From Chryseosolibacter sp964393795 (GTDB taxonomy: Bacteria; Bacteroidota; Bacteroidia; Cytophagales; Cyclobacteriaceae), in assembly GCA_964393795.1 (NCBI GenBank), contig CAYMWA010000003.1:1-64000 (forward strand): a stretch of DNA of 64,000 nt, given 5' to 3'. The translations under genes were made by a program, and so were the position numbers. Shown here in pieces: positions 51,580 through 60,789 of this stretch. The notes below the pieces were generated by a model. It did no database searches, was not told the origin of the DNA, and saw only the letters and a list, made by a program, of their open reading frames with translations. Position 1 is the first letter of the stretch. Each line of letters opens with the position of its first letter.

Positions 51580-52261
51580 CATAGGCGTGGATTTTTTCGC
51601 AAATTAATCGCAGGGAATCCTCAAGGTTTCCGCTGGCGGTTTTGAAGGCGTCGGCATCGACGGTAAGCGGGGCGCCGAGGACGACGAGTGGGGCCCCATA
51701 TTCAGGACACTGTATCGCCTGTTCAAGGGTTAGTCCCCCAACAGCCTGTACCGGTACTTTGACGGCGGCGACGACTTCCCGCAACTGATCCAACGGACTG
51801 GGCATACGTTCCCCGCGCGCGGCGATACCCCGGCGTTCGTCATATCCAATGTGGTGAATCACATAATCGCATCCAAGGTCTTCCAGCATCTTGGCACCCG
51901 CGATCATGTCGGGGCAACCAAGGTTGTCGCCCATCACTGCCACACCGTAGTCGCGGCCGGCTTTCACCACACATTTAATCGTTTCTTCGTGCGCCCGCGC
52001 CATCACAACGACGTGCGTTGCCCCCGCCTGGGCCATCATCTCCGCTTCCAGGTAGCCACCATCCATCGTCTTCAGGTCGGCGACAATCGGTGTCTTGGGA
52101 AACGCTTCGCGCAGTTTTCTGACACCGTGCAGGCCTTCCGCGAGTATCAGCGGTGTCCCGGCCTCCAGCCAGTCTACACCAGCGCGTAACGCCATGGCTG
52201 CGGTGTCGAGCGCTTCTTCAATGTTGGTCAGATCAAGGGAAATTTGAACAATAGGTTTCAT
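51572..52261 (-). CDS. 3-hexulose-6-phosphate synthase/3-keto-L-gulonate-6-phosphate decarboxylase-like protein
   Basis: A 229-residue member of the OMP-decarboxylase superfamily. Motif ADLKTMDGGYLEAEMM with Asp62, Lys64 and Asp67 matches the DxKxxD metal/catalytic signature, and Glu33 (WLEAGTPL) and PVQAVGGLTLEQAIQCPEYGA at the phosphate site are also present. It could decarboxylate a keto-gulonate phosphate or condense formaldehyde with a pentulose phosphate. The context of sugar acid dehydrogenases favours decarboxylation. ATG 52261 is the true start; a much longer open frame upstream is not coding. Confidence 0.8.
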   Translation of the reverse strand: MKPIVQISLDLTNIEEALDTAAMALRAGVDWLEAGTPLILAEGLHGVRKLREAFPKTPIVADLKTMDGGYLEAEMMAQAGATHVVVMARAHEETIKCVVKAGRDYGVAVMGDNLGCPDMIAGAKMLEDLGCDYVIHHIGYDERRGIAARGERMPSPLDQLREVVAAVKVPVQAVGGLTLEQAIQCPEYGAPLVVLGAPLTVDADAFKTASGNLEDSLRLICEKIHAYGN

Positions 52262-52408
52262 GATAGTGTGGAGATAGATTTGTCCAAAAATCGAATGTTT
52301 CTTAATCAGAAACAAACAAATAGAATGGGCAATCACCCATCTTTCTTCAATTGACGTAATTTGGGCTTTCTTATGCGCAAAAGTTGACATGTTTTTGAGG
52401 GTCTTCCC

Positions 52409-52498
52409 ATACCTTTGGTATCTCATAAAGTACTGGTTTGGGTTAAGGAAAATCCAGTAAAAAGGGTCGATGCCTTCAATATGGCCGGCCCTTTTTTT
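52409..52498 (+). ncRNA. structured 5' leader with three successive hairpins (attenuator-like)
   Basis: Three inverted repeats in a row, just before the phosphatase gene: ATACC-TTT-GGTAT (52409-52421), TACTGG...CCAGTA (52431-52436 and 52454-52459), and AAAAAGGG...CCCTTTTT (52459-52466 and 52489-52496) with inner GCC/GGC pairing and a run of seven T's. The last one looks like an intrinsic terminator 25 bases before the start codon. A terminator in a leader between divergent genes suggests attenuation or a riboswitch-like control. No known family recognised. Confidence 0.4.
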
Positions 52499-52522
52499 GT
52501 TCAAACAAAATTTCGATACGCC

Positions 52523-54301
52523 ATGACATTCAGATACCCGGCGATAGCCCTGGTCCTGATCATTTTTTCCTGCACACGCGCTCCTCAATCCGGAAGGACG
52601 GCAACGGTTTCCGGGGTGATGGACGACGTGATTTCGCGTCTGTACAAACAGGTACCACCGGAACGGTACGACAGCATTGACGACGCCTTCATGCTCAACT
52701 TCCTGACGGACGAAGAGAAGAGGGTGCTCGCCACCCGTTACCAGTATTTCACCGTCAACGTACCTGTGGTGGTGTCGATCATGCGCCACAAAGAACAGGC
52801 AACTGTTCCCTTCTGGCTGGAGCCCGTAGGCTTTGTAAAAACCAGCCAGACAGTAACCAGCCAGTCTTACGAATACGAGGTATGGCAAAAGAAGTTCGAC
52901 GCCGGAAAGGTGGAGTTGGGCATCAACGGTTTCGACAAACACCGTCCCGTTTACTTTGTCTCGGTGGGGCCCCAGGACGCCGACGATGACTTGCAGATCA
53001 CCGATGTCTATCCTGCACAGTACGAGATCATGACGATGGCACCGGGTGCGTTTACTTATCATGATTGGTCAGATCTTTTACTTGTTGATGTTCCGCCCGC
53101 ACTCAACGGGCAAAAGCTCTTCACCACTGTTCGCGGCAGGGCACGCGAGGCGCACGTGGTCAACGCTTTTCGCAAAACGCCCTATCCTGCCTCCGGAAAG
53201 CCCGACCAACTCATGCTGACGTGGAGCGACACGCCGCAAACGACTATTGATATCCAGTGGCGAACGGATTCGGCTACCACTACCGGTGCAGTCAAATTTT
53301 GGCCGGCCGGCGAGACGGCGACTGATACCGCAACCGTTGAAGCTTCCGCCTACCTGATGCAAGACCGTATGCTGATGAATGACCGCTACATCCACCGCTT
53401 TACTGCAAACCTTGCGAATCTTCGGCCCGGCACACAATATTTCTATCAGGCCGGGTCTCCGGAAAGCGGTATGTGGTCGGATGTTCGCACTTTTACAACT
53501 GAAGACGACAAGGCCAACGGCTTTTCTTTTATCTGGTTCGGAGACACACATTGTTTCCCCGACTCTGGCAAGTTGGTCAACCTCGCATCGCGCCACAACG
53601 ATGCAGCATTCTATACCATTTCAGGAGACCTGGTCAGTACCGGATTGTATCGCGATGACTGGGACAGGTTTTTCGGATACGCTGGAAAAGCTTTTTCACA
53701 AAAGCCTTTAATGCCGGTTCCCGGAAACCACGATCGGCAGGATGGCCTTGGCGCAAAGATGTACTACGACTTGTTCAGTCTCCCGAAGAATGGCCCCGAA
53801 GGCGTAGACAAAGAATCAACATATGCGTTCGAATATGGCGATGCCTTGTTTCTGATGATCGACGCCACATCGGATGTCGACGCCCACACGCCCTGGATCG
53901 AAGAAAAACTGAAACAGTCGAAGGCGCTTTGGAAATTTGCCATGTTTCACTTCCCTCCTTATAATTATGAGGAACCCTATCCTGAGTTGCAGGAGGCATG
54001 GGTGCCGCTGTTTGATCGCTATCACGTTGACCTGGTGATGGGAGGACACGTTCATTATTATATGCGCTCGCGACCCATGAACGCCGGTAAAGTGGTCGAC
54101 GCTTATGATAAGGGCACCGTGTACACCATTTCAATCAGTATACCCGCACGTCACGACAACATGACGGAAGAGCCTTATGCCGTTACACAATTCCCGGTCG
54201 GCTATTATTACCAGCATTTGAAAATCGATGGAAAGAAGTTGTACTACACCAGCTATGACCAGAACGGAAAGGAACGCGATGCGTTTGTGATTGCGAAATA
54301 G
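52523..54301 (+). CDS. purple acid phosphatase-like metallophosphoesterase lipoprotein
   Basis: A 592-residue protein with a lipoprotein signal (VLIIFSCTRA). An N-terminal domain (residues 25-200) has no family I recognise; a fibronectin type III-like domain (about 215-330, LMLTWSDTPQTTIDIQWRTD) is as in purple acid phosphatases; the metallophosphoesterase follows (about 335-560) with GDTH, SGDLV, PGNHD, FHFPPYN and GGHVHYY motifs carrying the two-metal ligands. It probably releases phosphate from esters in the periplasm or at the surface. ATG 52523 begins the signal peptide. Confidence 0.85.
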   Translation: MTFRYPAIALVLIIFSCTRAPQSGRTATVSGVMDDVISRLYKQVPPERYDSIDDAFMLNFLTDEEKRVLATRYQYFTVNVPVVVSIMRHKEQATVPFWLEPVGFVKTSQTVTSQSYEYEVWQKKFDAGKVELGINGFDKHRPVYFVSVGPQDADDDLQITDVYPAQYEIMTMAPGAFTYHDWSDLLLVDVPPALNGQKLFTTVRGRAREAHVVNAFRKTPYPASGKPDQLMLTWSDTPQTTIDIQWRTDSATTTGAVKFWPAGETATDTATVEASAYLMQDRMLMNDRYIHRFTANLANLRPGTQYFYQAGSPESGMWSDVRTFTTEDDKANGFSFIWFGDTHCFPDSGKLVNLASRHNDAAFYTISGDLVSTGLYRDDWDRFFGYAGKAFSQKPLMPVPGNHDRQDGLGAKMYYDLFSLPKNGPEGVDKESTYAFEYGDALFLMIDATSDVDAHTPWIEEKLKQSKALWKFAMFHFPPYNYEEPYPELQEAWVPLFDRYHVDLVMGGHVHYYMRSRPMNAGKVVDAYDKGTVYTISISIPARHDNMTEEPYAVTQFPVGYYYQHLKIDGKKLYYTSYDQNGKERDAFVIAK

Positions 54302-54445
54302 TACGATGGTTATTGTAAGCCGTGATGTAAGTGACGTATGGATCCTTGCGCACGCACATGCGCAAACAAAGGAATAATAAACGTAATTCGTAACCTTCCG
54401 TCTCGTGAAAATTGAATATCCTTGTTGTTGTCTTAAACACTGGAT

Positions 54446-56680
54446 ATGTTTCGCGAATCATTTGCACCCTGGAAGCGCTTTTCTCAGCGCGCATTTTTCG
54501 TAGTATTGATCGTATGGTTGGCCTCCTGCGCCGGATCGGACGACCGGAGCCATCAGCCCGTTCACAAAGACGTGGCGTTCGTACAAGATGTCAGCAAGAA
54601 ATATCGACTGGAGGACGATGTTGTGTTGAAACGCGTCTATGCTGACCGCAATGGGGTGATCCAGATTTCCACCTCTCAAAATTTGTACCGGCCGCACGCG
54701 GGGGAGTTTTTGTATCCGGGTACACTTGTGAAGGACCGGTATTATCGTCCGATCGCTGATAAGAAGATATCAAATCTTACCTTGTATCGGGATCATATTG
54801 TGTACGTCGATGACAAGGCAGTGCTCAGCAATGCGTGGGCCGGGAACCTTTACGTGAAGCATACGCTGCCGAAAGCTTCTCTGCTGGCAGGTGGCGAGGA
54901 TTTTGATTTCCTGATCTCCGATGGCAAAGCCCTTCAATACCTGAAGGATTCATCCGTCGTATGGACGGGGCAACATCCTGCATCCGTAGAGGATATCGTC
55001 TATGACCCTGCTAACAAGCGCTTTCTGGTCTTAAGTGAGGGCACGATCAGCACTTTTGCCCCTGCTGAGGGATCGCTCAACCAGGTGTTGGAAGGCGCCG
55101 GCCTGACGTGCTTCGCGCTCACTGGAACTAGCGAGGTGGTCGTCGGAACGACGGACGGTTACTTTATTGCAGACCGATCGACTTTTGAGCGCAAGGGTGA
55201 CGTCCAGCGAAAGCTGCCCTGGACCGAATTGACAACCGTGCAGGAAATCGATGGTAAACTTTGGTTCGGTTCTACGCGCGGCGCCTTCATGTTGAAGGAT
55301 GACGGAAAATTCAATTACTACGCGTCTCGTCGTTGGATACCTTCGGACGCGGTAATTGATATTGAGAAGGGGCCGGAGAATTCCGTCCTTATCCTTACCG
55401 ACAAAGGTCTTGGGCAGATCTGCTATGAAAAAATGACGTTGCAAGCCAAAGCGGACTTTTTTGAAAAGCAGGTGCGCAACCGTCATATTCGCCACGGCTT
55501 TAATGCCACCCTTGGGTACATGACCGACGGTAATGTCGACACCGGCTCGCTCGAAGATTCCGATAATGATGGCTTATGGACCACCATGTACATGGGCGCG
55601 GAACTTTTCCGGTACAAGGTAACCCAGTCACCGGAGGCGCTTCAAAATCTGCGTGAAGCGATGGAGGCGATGGAACGACTCTACACAATCAATGGAATCC
55701 AGGGATTTCCGTCGCGTTCTTTTGAAAGACGCGGCTACAAATACGACTCGAAACCGTGGCGGCGCGCCGAACATCCCGAATGGGATTGGAAGTCAACCAC
55801 GAGCAGCGACGAGGCTATCGGCCATATGTTCATTTTTGGTGCGATGGCAGAATTGCTTGACGGTGAATTGAAGGACCGCGCCATCGTAATGATGGATTCG
55901 CTGATGCAGCATATCATCGACAACGACATGTACCTTGTCGATTGGGATGGCAAGCCGACTACCTGGGGTCGGTGGCATCCCGACTACGTCAACGCGCGCC
56001 CGATCATGGTGGGTGACCGCAAGATCAACGCGTCGAATATCGTCGCCATGCTGCAAACGGCGTATCACTTCACAAAGAAAGAAGTGTATAAAGACAAGGC
56101 GTTTGAGTTGATGACGCAGTACGGCTACTATGAAAACCTGATGCGCCCGATGGCGGAAATTGGAATGGCGCCCGACAGTGCCGACGACTGGAGCAAAATG
56201 CTGTCAGAGTCGTGGAACCACTCGGATGACGAAATGTATTTCCTCGGGTACTGGGGACTCTATCGATACGCTTTCAACGATACGTTGAAAACGAACTTCA
56301 GGGACGCCATCATTGATCATTGGGAAATCGAGCGCCCGGAAAAAGAAGCGGCATGGAATATTTTTACCGCCATCACCGGTACCAGCGACTTCGATCTCGA
56401 GGAAGCGATATGGTATCTACAAGAGTATCCGCTCGATTTGGTACACTGGACAGTGAAGAACAGTCACCGCAAAGACATCGAAAAGATCGAACCCAACTTT
56501 CGCAGACAAACGATTACTGAAGTGCTCCCACCTGACGAACTGCCGATCAACCGACACAACGCTAACCGTTTTCAGCTTGACGGCGGCGATGGCGGTACTT
56601 CGGAATACAGTGCGGGCGACATTTGGTTGTTGCCCTACTGGATGGGAAGGTATCTTGGCGTGATCTCGGCTGCGCAGTAG
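54446..56680 (+). CDS. large lipoprotein with propeller-like N-half and alpha-helical toroid-like C-half
   Basis: A 744-residue protein with a lipoprotein signal (IVWLASCAGSDD). Residues about 50-345 show repeated short beta blades (KISNLTLYRDHIVYVDDKA, EEDFDFLISDGKALQYL, IDGKLWFGSTRGAFML), like a two-component-regulator propeller. Residues about 350-690 are helical with Trp/Tyr-rich segments (DGLWTTMYMGAELFRYKVTQ, WDWKSTTSSDEAIGHMFIF, ESWNHSDDEMYFLGYWGLYRYAF), recalling six-hairpin glycosidases or lyases, though no catalytic residue can be named. Likely a polysaccharide-active surface protein. Not matched to a family. Confidence 0.65.
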   Translation: MFRESFAPWKRFSQRAFFVVLIVWLASCAGSDDRSHQPVHKDVAFVQDVSKKYRLEDDVVLKRVYADRNGVIQISTSQNLYRPHAGEFLYPGTLVKDRYYRPIADKKISNLTLYRDHIVYVDDKAVLSNAWAGNLYVKHTLPKASLLAGGEDFDFLISDGKALQYLKDSSVVWTGQHPASVEDIVYDPANKRFLVLSEGTISTFAPAEGSLNQVLEGAGLTCFALTGTSEVVVGTTDGYFIADRSTFERKGDVQRKLPWTELTTVQEIDGKLWFGSTRGAFMLKDDGKFNYYASRRWIPSDAVIDIEKGPENSVLILTDKGLGQICYEKMTLQAKADFFEKQVRNRHIRHGFNATLGYMTDGNVDTGSLEDSDNDGLWTTMYMGAELFRYKVTQSPEALQNLREAMEAMERLYTINGIQGFPSRSFERRGYKYDSKPWRRAEHPEWDWKSTTSSDEAIGHMFIFGAMAELLDGELKDRAIVMMDSLMQHIIDNDMYLVDWDGKPTTWGRWHPDYVNARPIMVGDRKINASNIVAMLQTAYHFTKKEVYKDKAFELMTQYGYYENLMRPMAEIGMAPDSADDWSKMLSESWNHSDDEMYFLGYWGLYRYAFNDTLKTNFRDAIIDHWEIERPEKEAAWNIFTAITGTSDFDLEEAIWYLQEYPLDLVHWTVKNSHRKDIEKIEPNFRRQTITEVLPPDELPINRHNANRFQLDGGDGGTSEYSAGDIWLLPYWMGRYLGVISAAQ

Positions 56681-56709
56681 GATGGGTGCTTCGGCAAGCA
56701 ACCGAAGCG

Positions 56710-56741
56710 CACCGGTCCCTGAGCTTGCCGAAGGGCCGGTG
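56710..56741. repeat. REP-like palindrome downstream of the large lipoprotein gene
   Basis: CACCGG at 56710-56715 pairs with CCGGTG at 56736-56741, enclosing TCCCTGAGCTTGCCGAAGGG, a word typical of widespread bacterial REP sequences. A diverged relative lies at 51415-51440. It may act as a transcription end or mRNA-stabilising element. Confidence 0.7.
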
Positions 56742-56817
56742 TCGGCGGCACACGGCGCTGTGACAGCATCGGCGCCGGGAACGCGCTCACAATACTTCAA
56801 TACTTGACCGACAAAAT

Positions 56818-59481
56818 ATGATCAACGCAAATAGACCGTCATGCACGCGTGGCAACGCTTCACTTGTTGCTCACCCGCTTCTTCTGTGTCTCCTGCTGAC
56901 CATTTCCCTGGCGGCTTGCACTTCCACTCATAATAAGGAGGAGCGCGGGGCCACCGACATCGCTGTTCGCTGGGAGCTTATTTCGAACTTTACTGACACG
57001 CCAGACGTATTCGAGGCGCGCTTTACGCTTGTCAACAACGACGCCTTTACACTCAACGACAGGAACTGGGCGTTGTTTTTCAATATGGCCCCGCGGCCGA
57101 TCCTGGAGAACCGTACGCCGCAGCCGGCGACGGTACAGCACATCAACGGCGACTGGTACAAGCTGGTGCCGGCAAAGGACTTTCTGCTTGCGAACGGCGA
57201 CTCAGTTGTGATCAACTACACTGGTACGGAAGGTGTCATCAAGGAGACGGATCGTCCGTTGGGATTATACTTTGTCTTTTACGATAACGCAGGCCACGAA
57301 GAGCGCATCGCGGAGGTCACCGATTTCAGCTTTGTTCCTTTTACGCGCGCCGATCAGATCAACCGCAATGCCGAGGATGAAGAGCCGATACCGACGGCCG
57401 CCTGGATGTACCACGATAACGAAGCGCTGAAATTGCTGCCGAATACGAGCCTGCATCGGGTCATCCCGTCACCTGTTCGTATCGAAGATGAAAGCGGATC
57501 TTTCGAGGTCACTGAAGAAGTCGTGATCGTGTATGAGCCGGCACTTGAAAACGAGGCGGATTACCTGGCAGACAAGCTGGAGAAAGTAATAGGAAAGCCT
57601 TTAAGGAAAGTGACGCAACATCCAAATGCGGGGAAGGCCATTGTGCTTCGCGTGGGTGAAGTGCAGGTCAACGGAAAGAACAAAGAAGCCTACCAACTGC
57701 GGATGTCGCCTTCGGAAATCACAATTACCGGAAGCGACGCAGCAGGCGTGTTCTATGGCATTCAATCATTGCGTGCGCTTATTCCACTCTCGGCGTATCA
57801 ACAATCCGGAGACTTTGCACTGCCTGCTGTCGCGATAGACGATGCGCCCCGGTTTGGTTACCGGGGACTGCATATGGATGTTAGTCGCAATTTTCAAACG
57901 AAGGAAACCATATTGCGTACGCTTGACCTGATTTCGTTTTACAAGATTAATCGCTTTCTTCTCTATACAACCGAAGATGAAGGGTGGCGATTGGAAATTC
58001 CCGGTTTACCGGAATTGACATCCGTAGGGGGGCAGCGCCAGCATACTTCAGGCAAGGAGGCGCCGGCGTTGCACCCCGCATACGGATCCGGTCCTTATGC
58101 CGGAGGTGAAAACAATCACGGAACGGGCTATTACACACGCGCGGACTTTGTCGAGATATTGAAGTACGCAAAGGCAAGGCACATCAAGGTGATTCCCGAG
58201 TTAAATTTCCCGGGCCATGCGCGTGCAGCCATCAAAGCGATGGAGGCCCGCTACCAACGATTGATGAAGGAGGGCAGGGAAGAGGAAGCGAATGAATACC
58301 GCCTGATTGACCCTGAAGACAAGTCGGAATACTTGTCGGCGCAAGCGTATACCGATAACGTTGTGAGTGTGGCACGCGAGTCGACCTATCGGTTCTATGA
58401 AAAAGTTGTGGACGAAATTGCGAAGATGTATAGTGAAGCGGGACTCGTACTCGACGAATTCCATGCCGGTGGTGATGAGGTGCCGGAAGGGGCGTGGACA
58501 AAATCGCCCATGGCAGCGGAATTGATGGCATCGCATCCTGAAATCAAAGATCCCAGAAACCTGCAGGCCTACTTTTTCCGTGAACTGCTGAAGCGGTTAA
58601 AGAAGCGCCAGCTCAGGGTAGACGGTTGGGAAGAAGTGGCGTTGCTCAAGAACGAACAGGGCGGATACGATCCAAATCCTGAGTTTGCCGGAGGTGATGT
58701 TGTCCCGTTCATTTGGAACAACCTCTTCGATTATCCCGACCTGGGCTATCGCCTTGCCAATGCCGGGTATCCGGTCGTGCTCTGTAATGTTTCCAACTTC
58801 TACTTCGACCTTGCTTACTCAAAGGATCCACAGGAGCCGGGCCTGTATTGGGCCGGGTTCGTCAACACGCGTGACGCCTGGTTATTCGCACCGTTCGATA
58901 TGTATAAGACGACATTGCAGACATCCATGGGGCGTTCGATCGACATCGACAGTGAACACGCCAATCGTGAGCGGTTAAAGCCGGAGTCGCGCAAGAACAT
59001 TCTCGGCCTGCAGGCGCAACTCTGGAGTGAGACAATCAAGGGGCGCGAGATGATCGAGTACTACATGCTGCCGAAACTTTTCGGGTTTGCCGAAAGTGCA
59101 TGGGCGGCGCCGCGGGTGTGGGAGACAATTGAAGACCGCAAACGTCGTGAAGCCGAGATGGCCAGGACCTGGAACATATTTGCGAATAGTCTGGGACAAA
59201 AAGAACTGCCACGGTTAGGCTATCTGAATGGCGGCTATAACTACCGTGTTCCCCCGCCTGGCGCCATCATCGAATCAGGTTATCTTCATGCGAATACGGC
59301 GTTCCCTGGACTGACCATTCGCTATACCACCGACGGTTCCATTCCCGATGCCAACTCGAGTTTGTACGAGGGTCCGGTGAAAGTATCGGGACCAGTAAGG
59401 CTCAGCGCATTCGACAGTGCCGGTAAGGCCAGTCGCGTAATCGAAACGACATCGTCGCAGCAACCGCGTGAGCGACTTTGA
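56818..59481 (+). CDS. beta-N-acetylhexosaminidase, GH20 family, with chitobiase N- and C-terminal domains
   Basis: An 887-residue lipoprotein (LAACTSTHN). Domain order: chitobiase-type carbohydrate-binding N-domain (VRWELISNFTDTPDVFEARFTL, about 40-190), hexosaminidase N-terminal alpha/beta domain (about 215-345), GH20 barrel (about 350-770) and a chitobiase C-terminal domain (about 815-880, LTIRYTTDGSIPDANSSLYEG). The catalytic pair is Asp553-Glu554 in FHAGGDEVPEG, and GYRGLHMDVSRNF and YKINRFLLYTTEDEGWRLEI are family landmarks. It should cut terminal GlcNAc/GalNAc from chito-oligosaccharides or glycoproteins. With NagA and the ROK kinase it makes an N-acetylhexosamine route. Confidence 0.9.
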   Translation: MINANRPSCTRGNASLVAHPLLLCLLLTISLAACTSTHNKEERGATDIAVRWELISNFTDTPDVFEARFTLVNNDAFTLNDRNWALFFNMAPRPILENRTPQPATVQHINGDWYKLVPAKDFLLANGDSVVINYTGTEGVIKETDRPLGLYFVFYDNAGHEERIAEVTDFSFVPFTRADQINRNAEDEEPIPTAAWMYHDNEALKLLPNTSLHRVIPSPVRIEDESGSFEVTEEVVIVYEPALENEADYLADKLEKVIGKPLRKVTQHPNAGKAIVLRVGEVQVNGKNKEAYQLRMSPSEITITGSDAAGVFYGIQSLRALIPLSAYQQSGDFALPAVAIDDAPRFGYRGLHMDVSRNFQTKETILRTLDLISFYKINRFLLYTTEDEGWRLEIPGLPELTSVGGQRQHTSGKEAPALHPAYGSGPYAGGENNHGTGYYTRADFVEILKYAKARHIKVIPELNFPGHARAAIKAMEARYQRLMKEGREEEANEYRLIDPEDKSEYLSAQAYTDNVVSVARESTYRFYEKVVDEIAKMYSEAGLVLDEFHAGGDEVPEGAWTKSPMAAELMASHPEIKDPRNLQAYFFRELLKRLKKRQLRVDGWEEVALLKNEQGGYDPNPEFAGGDVVPFIWNNLFDYPDLGYRLANAGYPVVLCNVSNFYFDLAYSKDPQEPGLYWAGFVNTRDAWLFAPFDMYKTTLQTSMGRSIDIDSEHANRERLKPESRKNILGLQAQLWSETIKGREMIEYYMLPKLFGFAESAWAAPRVWETIEDRKRREAEMARTWNIFANSLGQKELPRLGYLNGGYNYRVPPPGAIIESGYLHANTAFPGLTIRYTTDGSIPDANSSLYEGPVKVSGPVRLSAFDSAGKASRVIETTSSQQPRERL

Positions 59482-59494
59482 TGTGTCCTGTAGC

Positions 59495-59504
59495 TTTGCG
59501 CAAA
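59495..59504. promoter_or_regulatory. TTTGCGCAAA palindrome upstream of the ROK gene
   Basis: Ten-base perfect palindrome 97 bases before the ROK start, next to an AACGCAAAG word at 59519. Related ACGCAA words recur three times upstream of the next SusC gene (about 60530-60585), so it may be a shared operator. Low certainty. Confidence 0.3.
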
Positions 59505-59600
59505 ATGAAGCATTTTTAACGCAAAGTTTTACCGCTCTGGAAAAAAGGATACATAACTTTAATACTAAGGAGATGACAAAACCCTTTAACGTTTATACAC

Positions 59601-60470
59601 ATGGTAATAGGTGTTGACCTGGGTGGCACAAAAGTGCGGGCAGGTGTTGCGGCTGATGGCGAGATCAGAAATCAGAAGCAGCAACTTTTTAAGAGTTATG
59701 GCACAAGGGAAGAAACCCTGGGGCAGTTGATTGCGCTGATCAGGTCGTTGATGGATAAGGGCGTTACCGGGATCGGCCTTGGCGTTCCTTCCGTGATAGA
59801 CATAGAGAAGGGCATCGTCTATAACGTGGTCAATATTCCCTCATGGGATCGCGTTCCTCTCAAGGACATTCTGGAAGATGAATTTGCGGTTCCCGTTGAG
59901 GTCAATAATGATGTCAACTGTTTTGTTCTTGGCGAGCATCGGTTCGGCCGGGTACAGGGTCTGCGCAACGTAGTTGGTATTACCTCTGGTACGGGACTGG
60001 GGTCTGGGATTATCATCAACGGTGAGCTTTACCACGGAACCAATTGCGGTGCCGGCGAGATCGGGCTGCTGAGTTATGGCGAACACGACATAGAGTACTA
60101 TGCGAGTGGCAATTTTTTCGAGGCAAGGTACAAAGTGTCTGCTATTGTCGCTCACGACCTGGCCGTCTCAGGAGATCAAAAGGCGCTCGGATGGTGGGAT
60201 GAGTTCGGCGGGCACATGGGCCAGGCAATCAAGACCGTCGTGTATTCGTATGATCCCGAAGCCATTGTAATCGGCGGCTCACTTTCAAAAGCCTACCGTT
60301 TCTTTGAGCAAGCGATGCACGCGTCTTTGAAGAACTTTACATTTCCCGAATCGATCAAACGCTTGAGGATATTTCAGTCTGTCAATGAAGACGTCACCCT
60401 GTTGGGGGCAGCTGCTTTGATTGACGCGAAGAAGTCTGCCTCTTTAATGACGGAGCGGGAGAGCAGGTAG
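59601..60470 (+). CDS. ROK-family sugar kinase
   Basis: A 289-residue ROK protein. N-terminal ATP motif GVDLGGTKVRAGV, VEVNNDVNCFVLGEHRFG with the catalytic Asp, GITSGTGLGSGIIINGELYHG for phosphate binding, and NCGAGEIGLLSY. The usual zinc CxCGxxGCxE motif is missing; the sequence there is DIEYYASGNFFEARY. It likely phosphorylates a hexose or N-acetylhexosamine before NagA. It has no DNA-binding domain, so it is a kinase, not a repressor. Confidence 0.85.
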   Translation: MVIGVDLGGTKVRAGVAADGEIRNQKQQLFKSYGTREETLGQLIALIRSLMDKGVTGIGLGVPSVIDIEKGIVYNVVNIPSWDRVPLKDILEDEFAVPVEVNNDVNCFVLGEHRFGRVQGLRNVVGITSGTGLGSGIIINGELYHGTNCGAGEIGLLSYGEHDIEYYASGNFFEARYKVSAIVAHDLAVSGDQKALGWWDEFGGHMGQAIKTVVYSYDPEAIVIGGSLSKAYRFFEQAMHASLKNFTFPESIKRLRIFQSVNEDVTLLGAAALIDAKKSASLMTERESR

Positions 60471-60789
60471 GCAGCGTGCGACTGAATTCAAGCGGCAGTG
60501 TGCGAGCAGGAAAATGCGAAATTTCATTTACGCAAACGTTGTATTTATAGACGCAAAAAGCGCAGGCCGCCGACGCAATTTTGCATAATTTTCATATTAT
60601 AACCGTTCCGGTCACGGTTGGCAAACGCGGTGCGGCCGATTTGTTCACATAGCGGTGACGCAGTAGAAACATTGACTTGTTTTCTTAGCATCATCGAAGC
60701 TGGAACGACCAGAACTTGGAAGTATGACAGTAAGTACGAAGGTTAAAACAAATGATGAACCACAAAATGCTAATTAAAACAAATAACCT
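60471..60789. other. intergenic region before the SusC receptor
   Basis: 319 bases without coding character, AT-rich from 60521. It contains three ACGCAA words (near 60530, 60550 and 60575), a GCAATTTTGC palindrome near 60580 and the probable promoter and leader of the receptor. No terminator after the ROK gene was recognised. Confidence 0.5.

Noticed and set aside
52262..53062. N-terminal extension of the minus-strand decarboxylase frame reaching 53062.
   Set aside because: The extension overlaps the plus-strand phosphatase gene and has no family match; the decarboxylase fold begins at ATG 52261.
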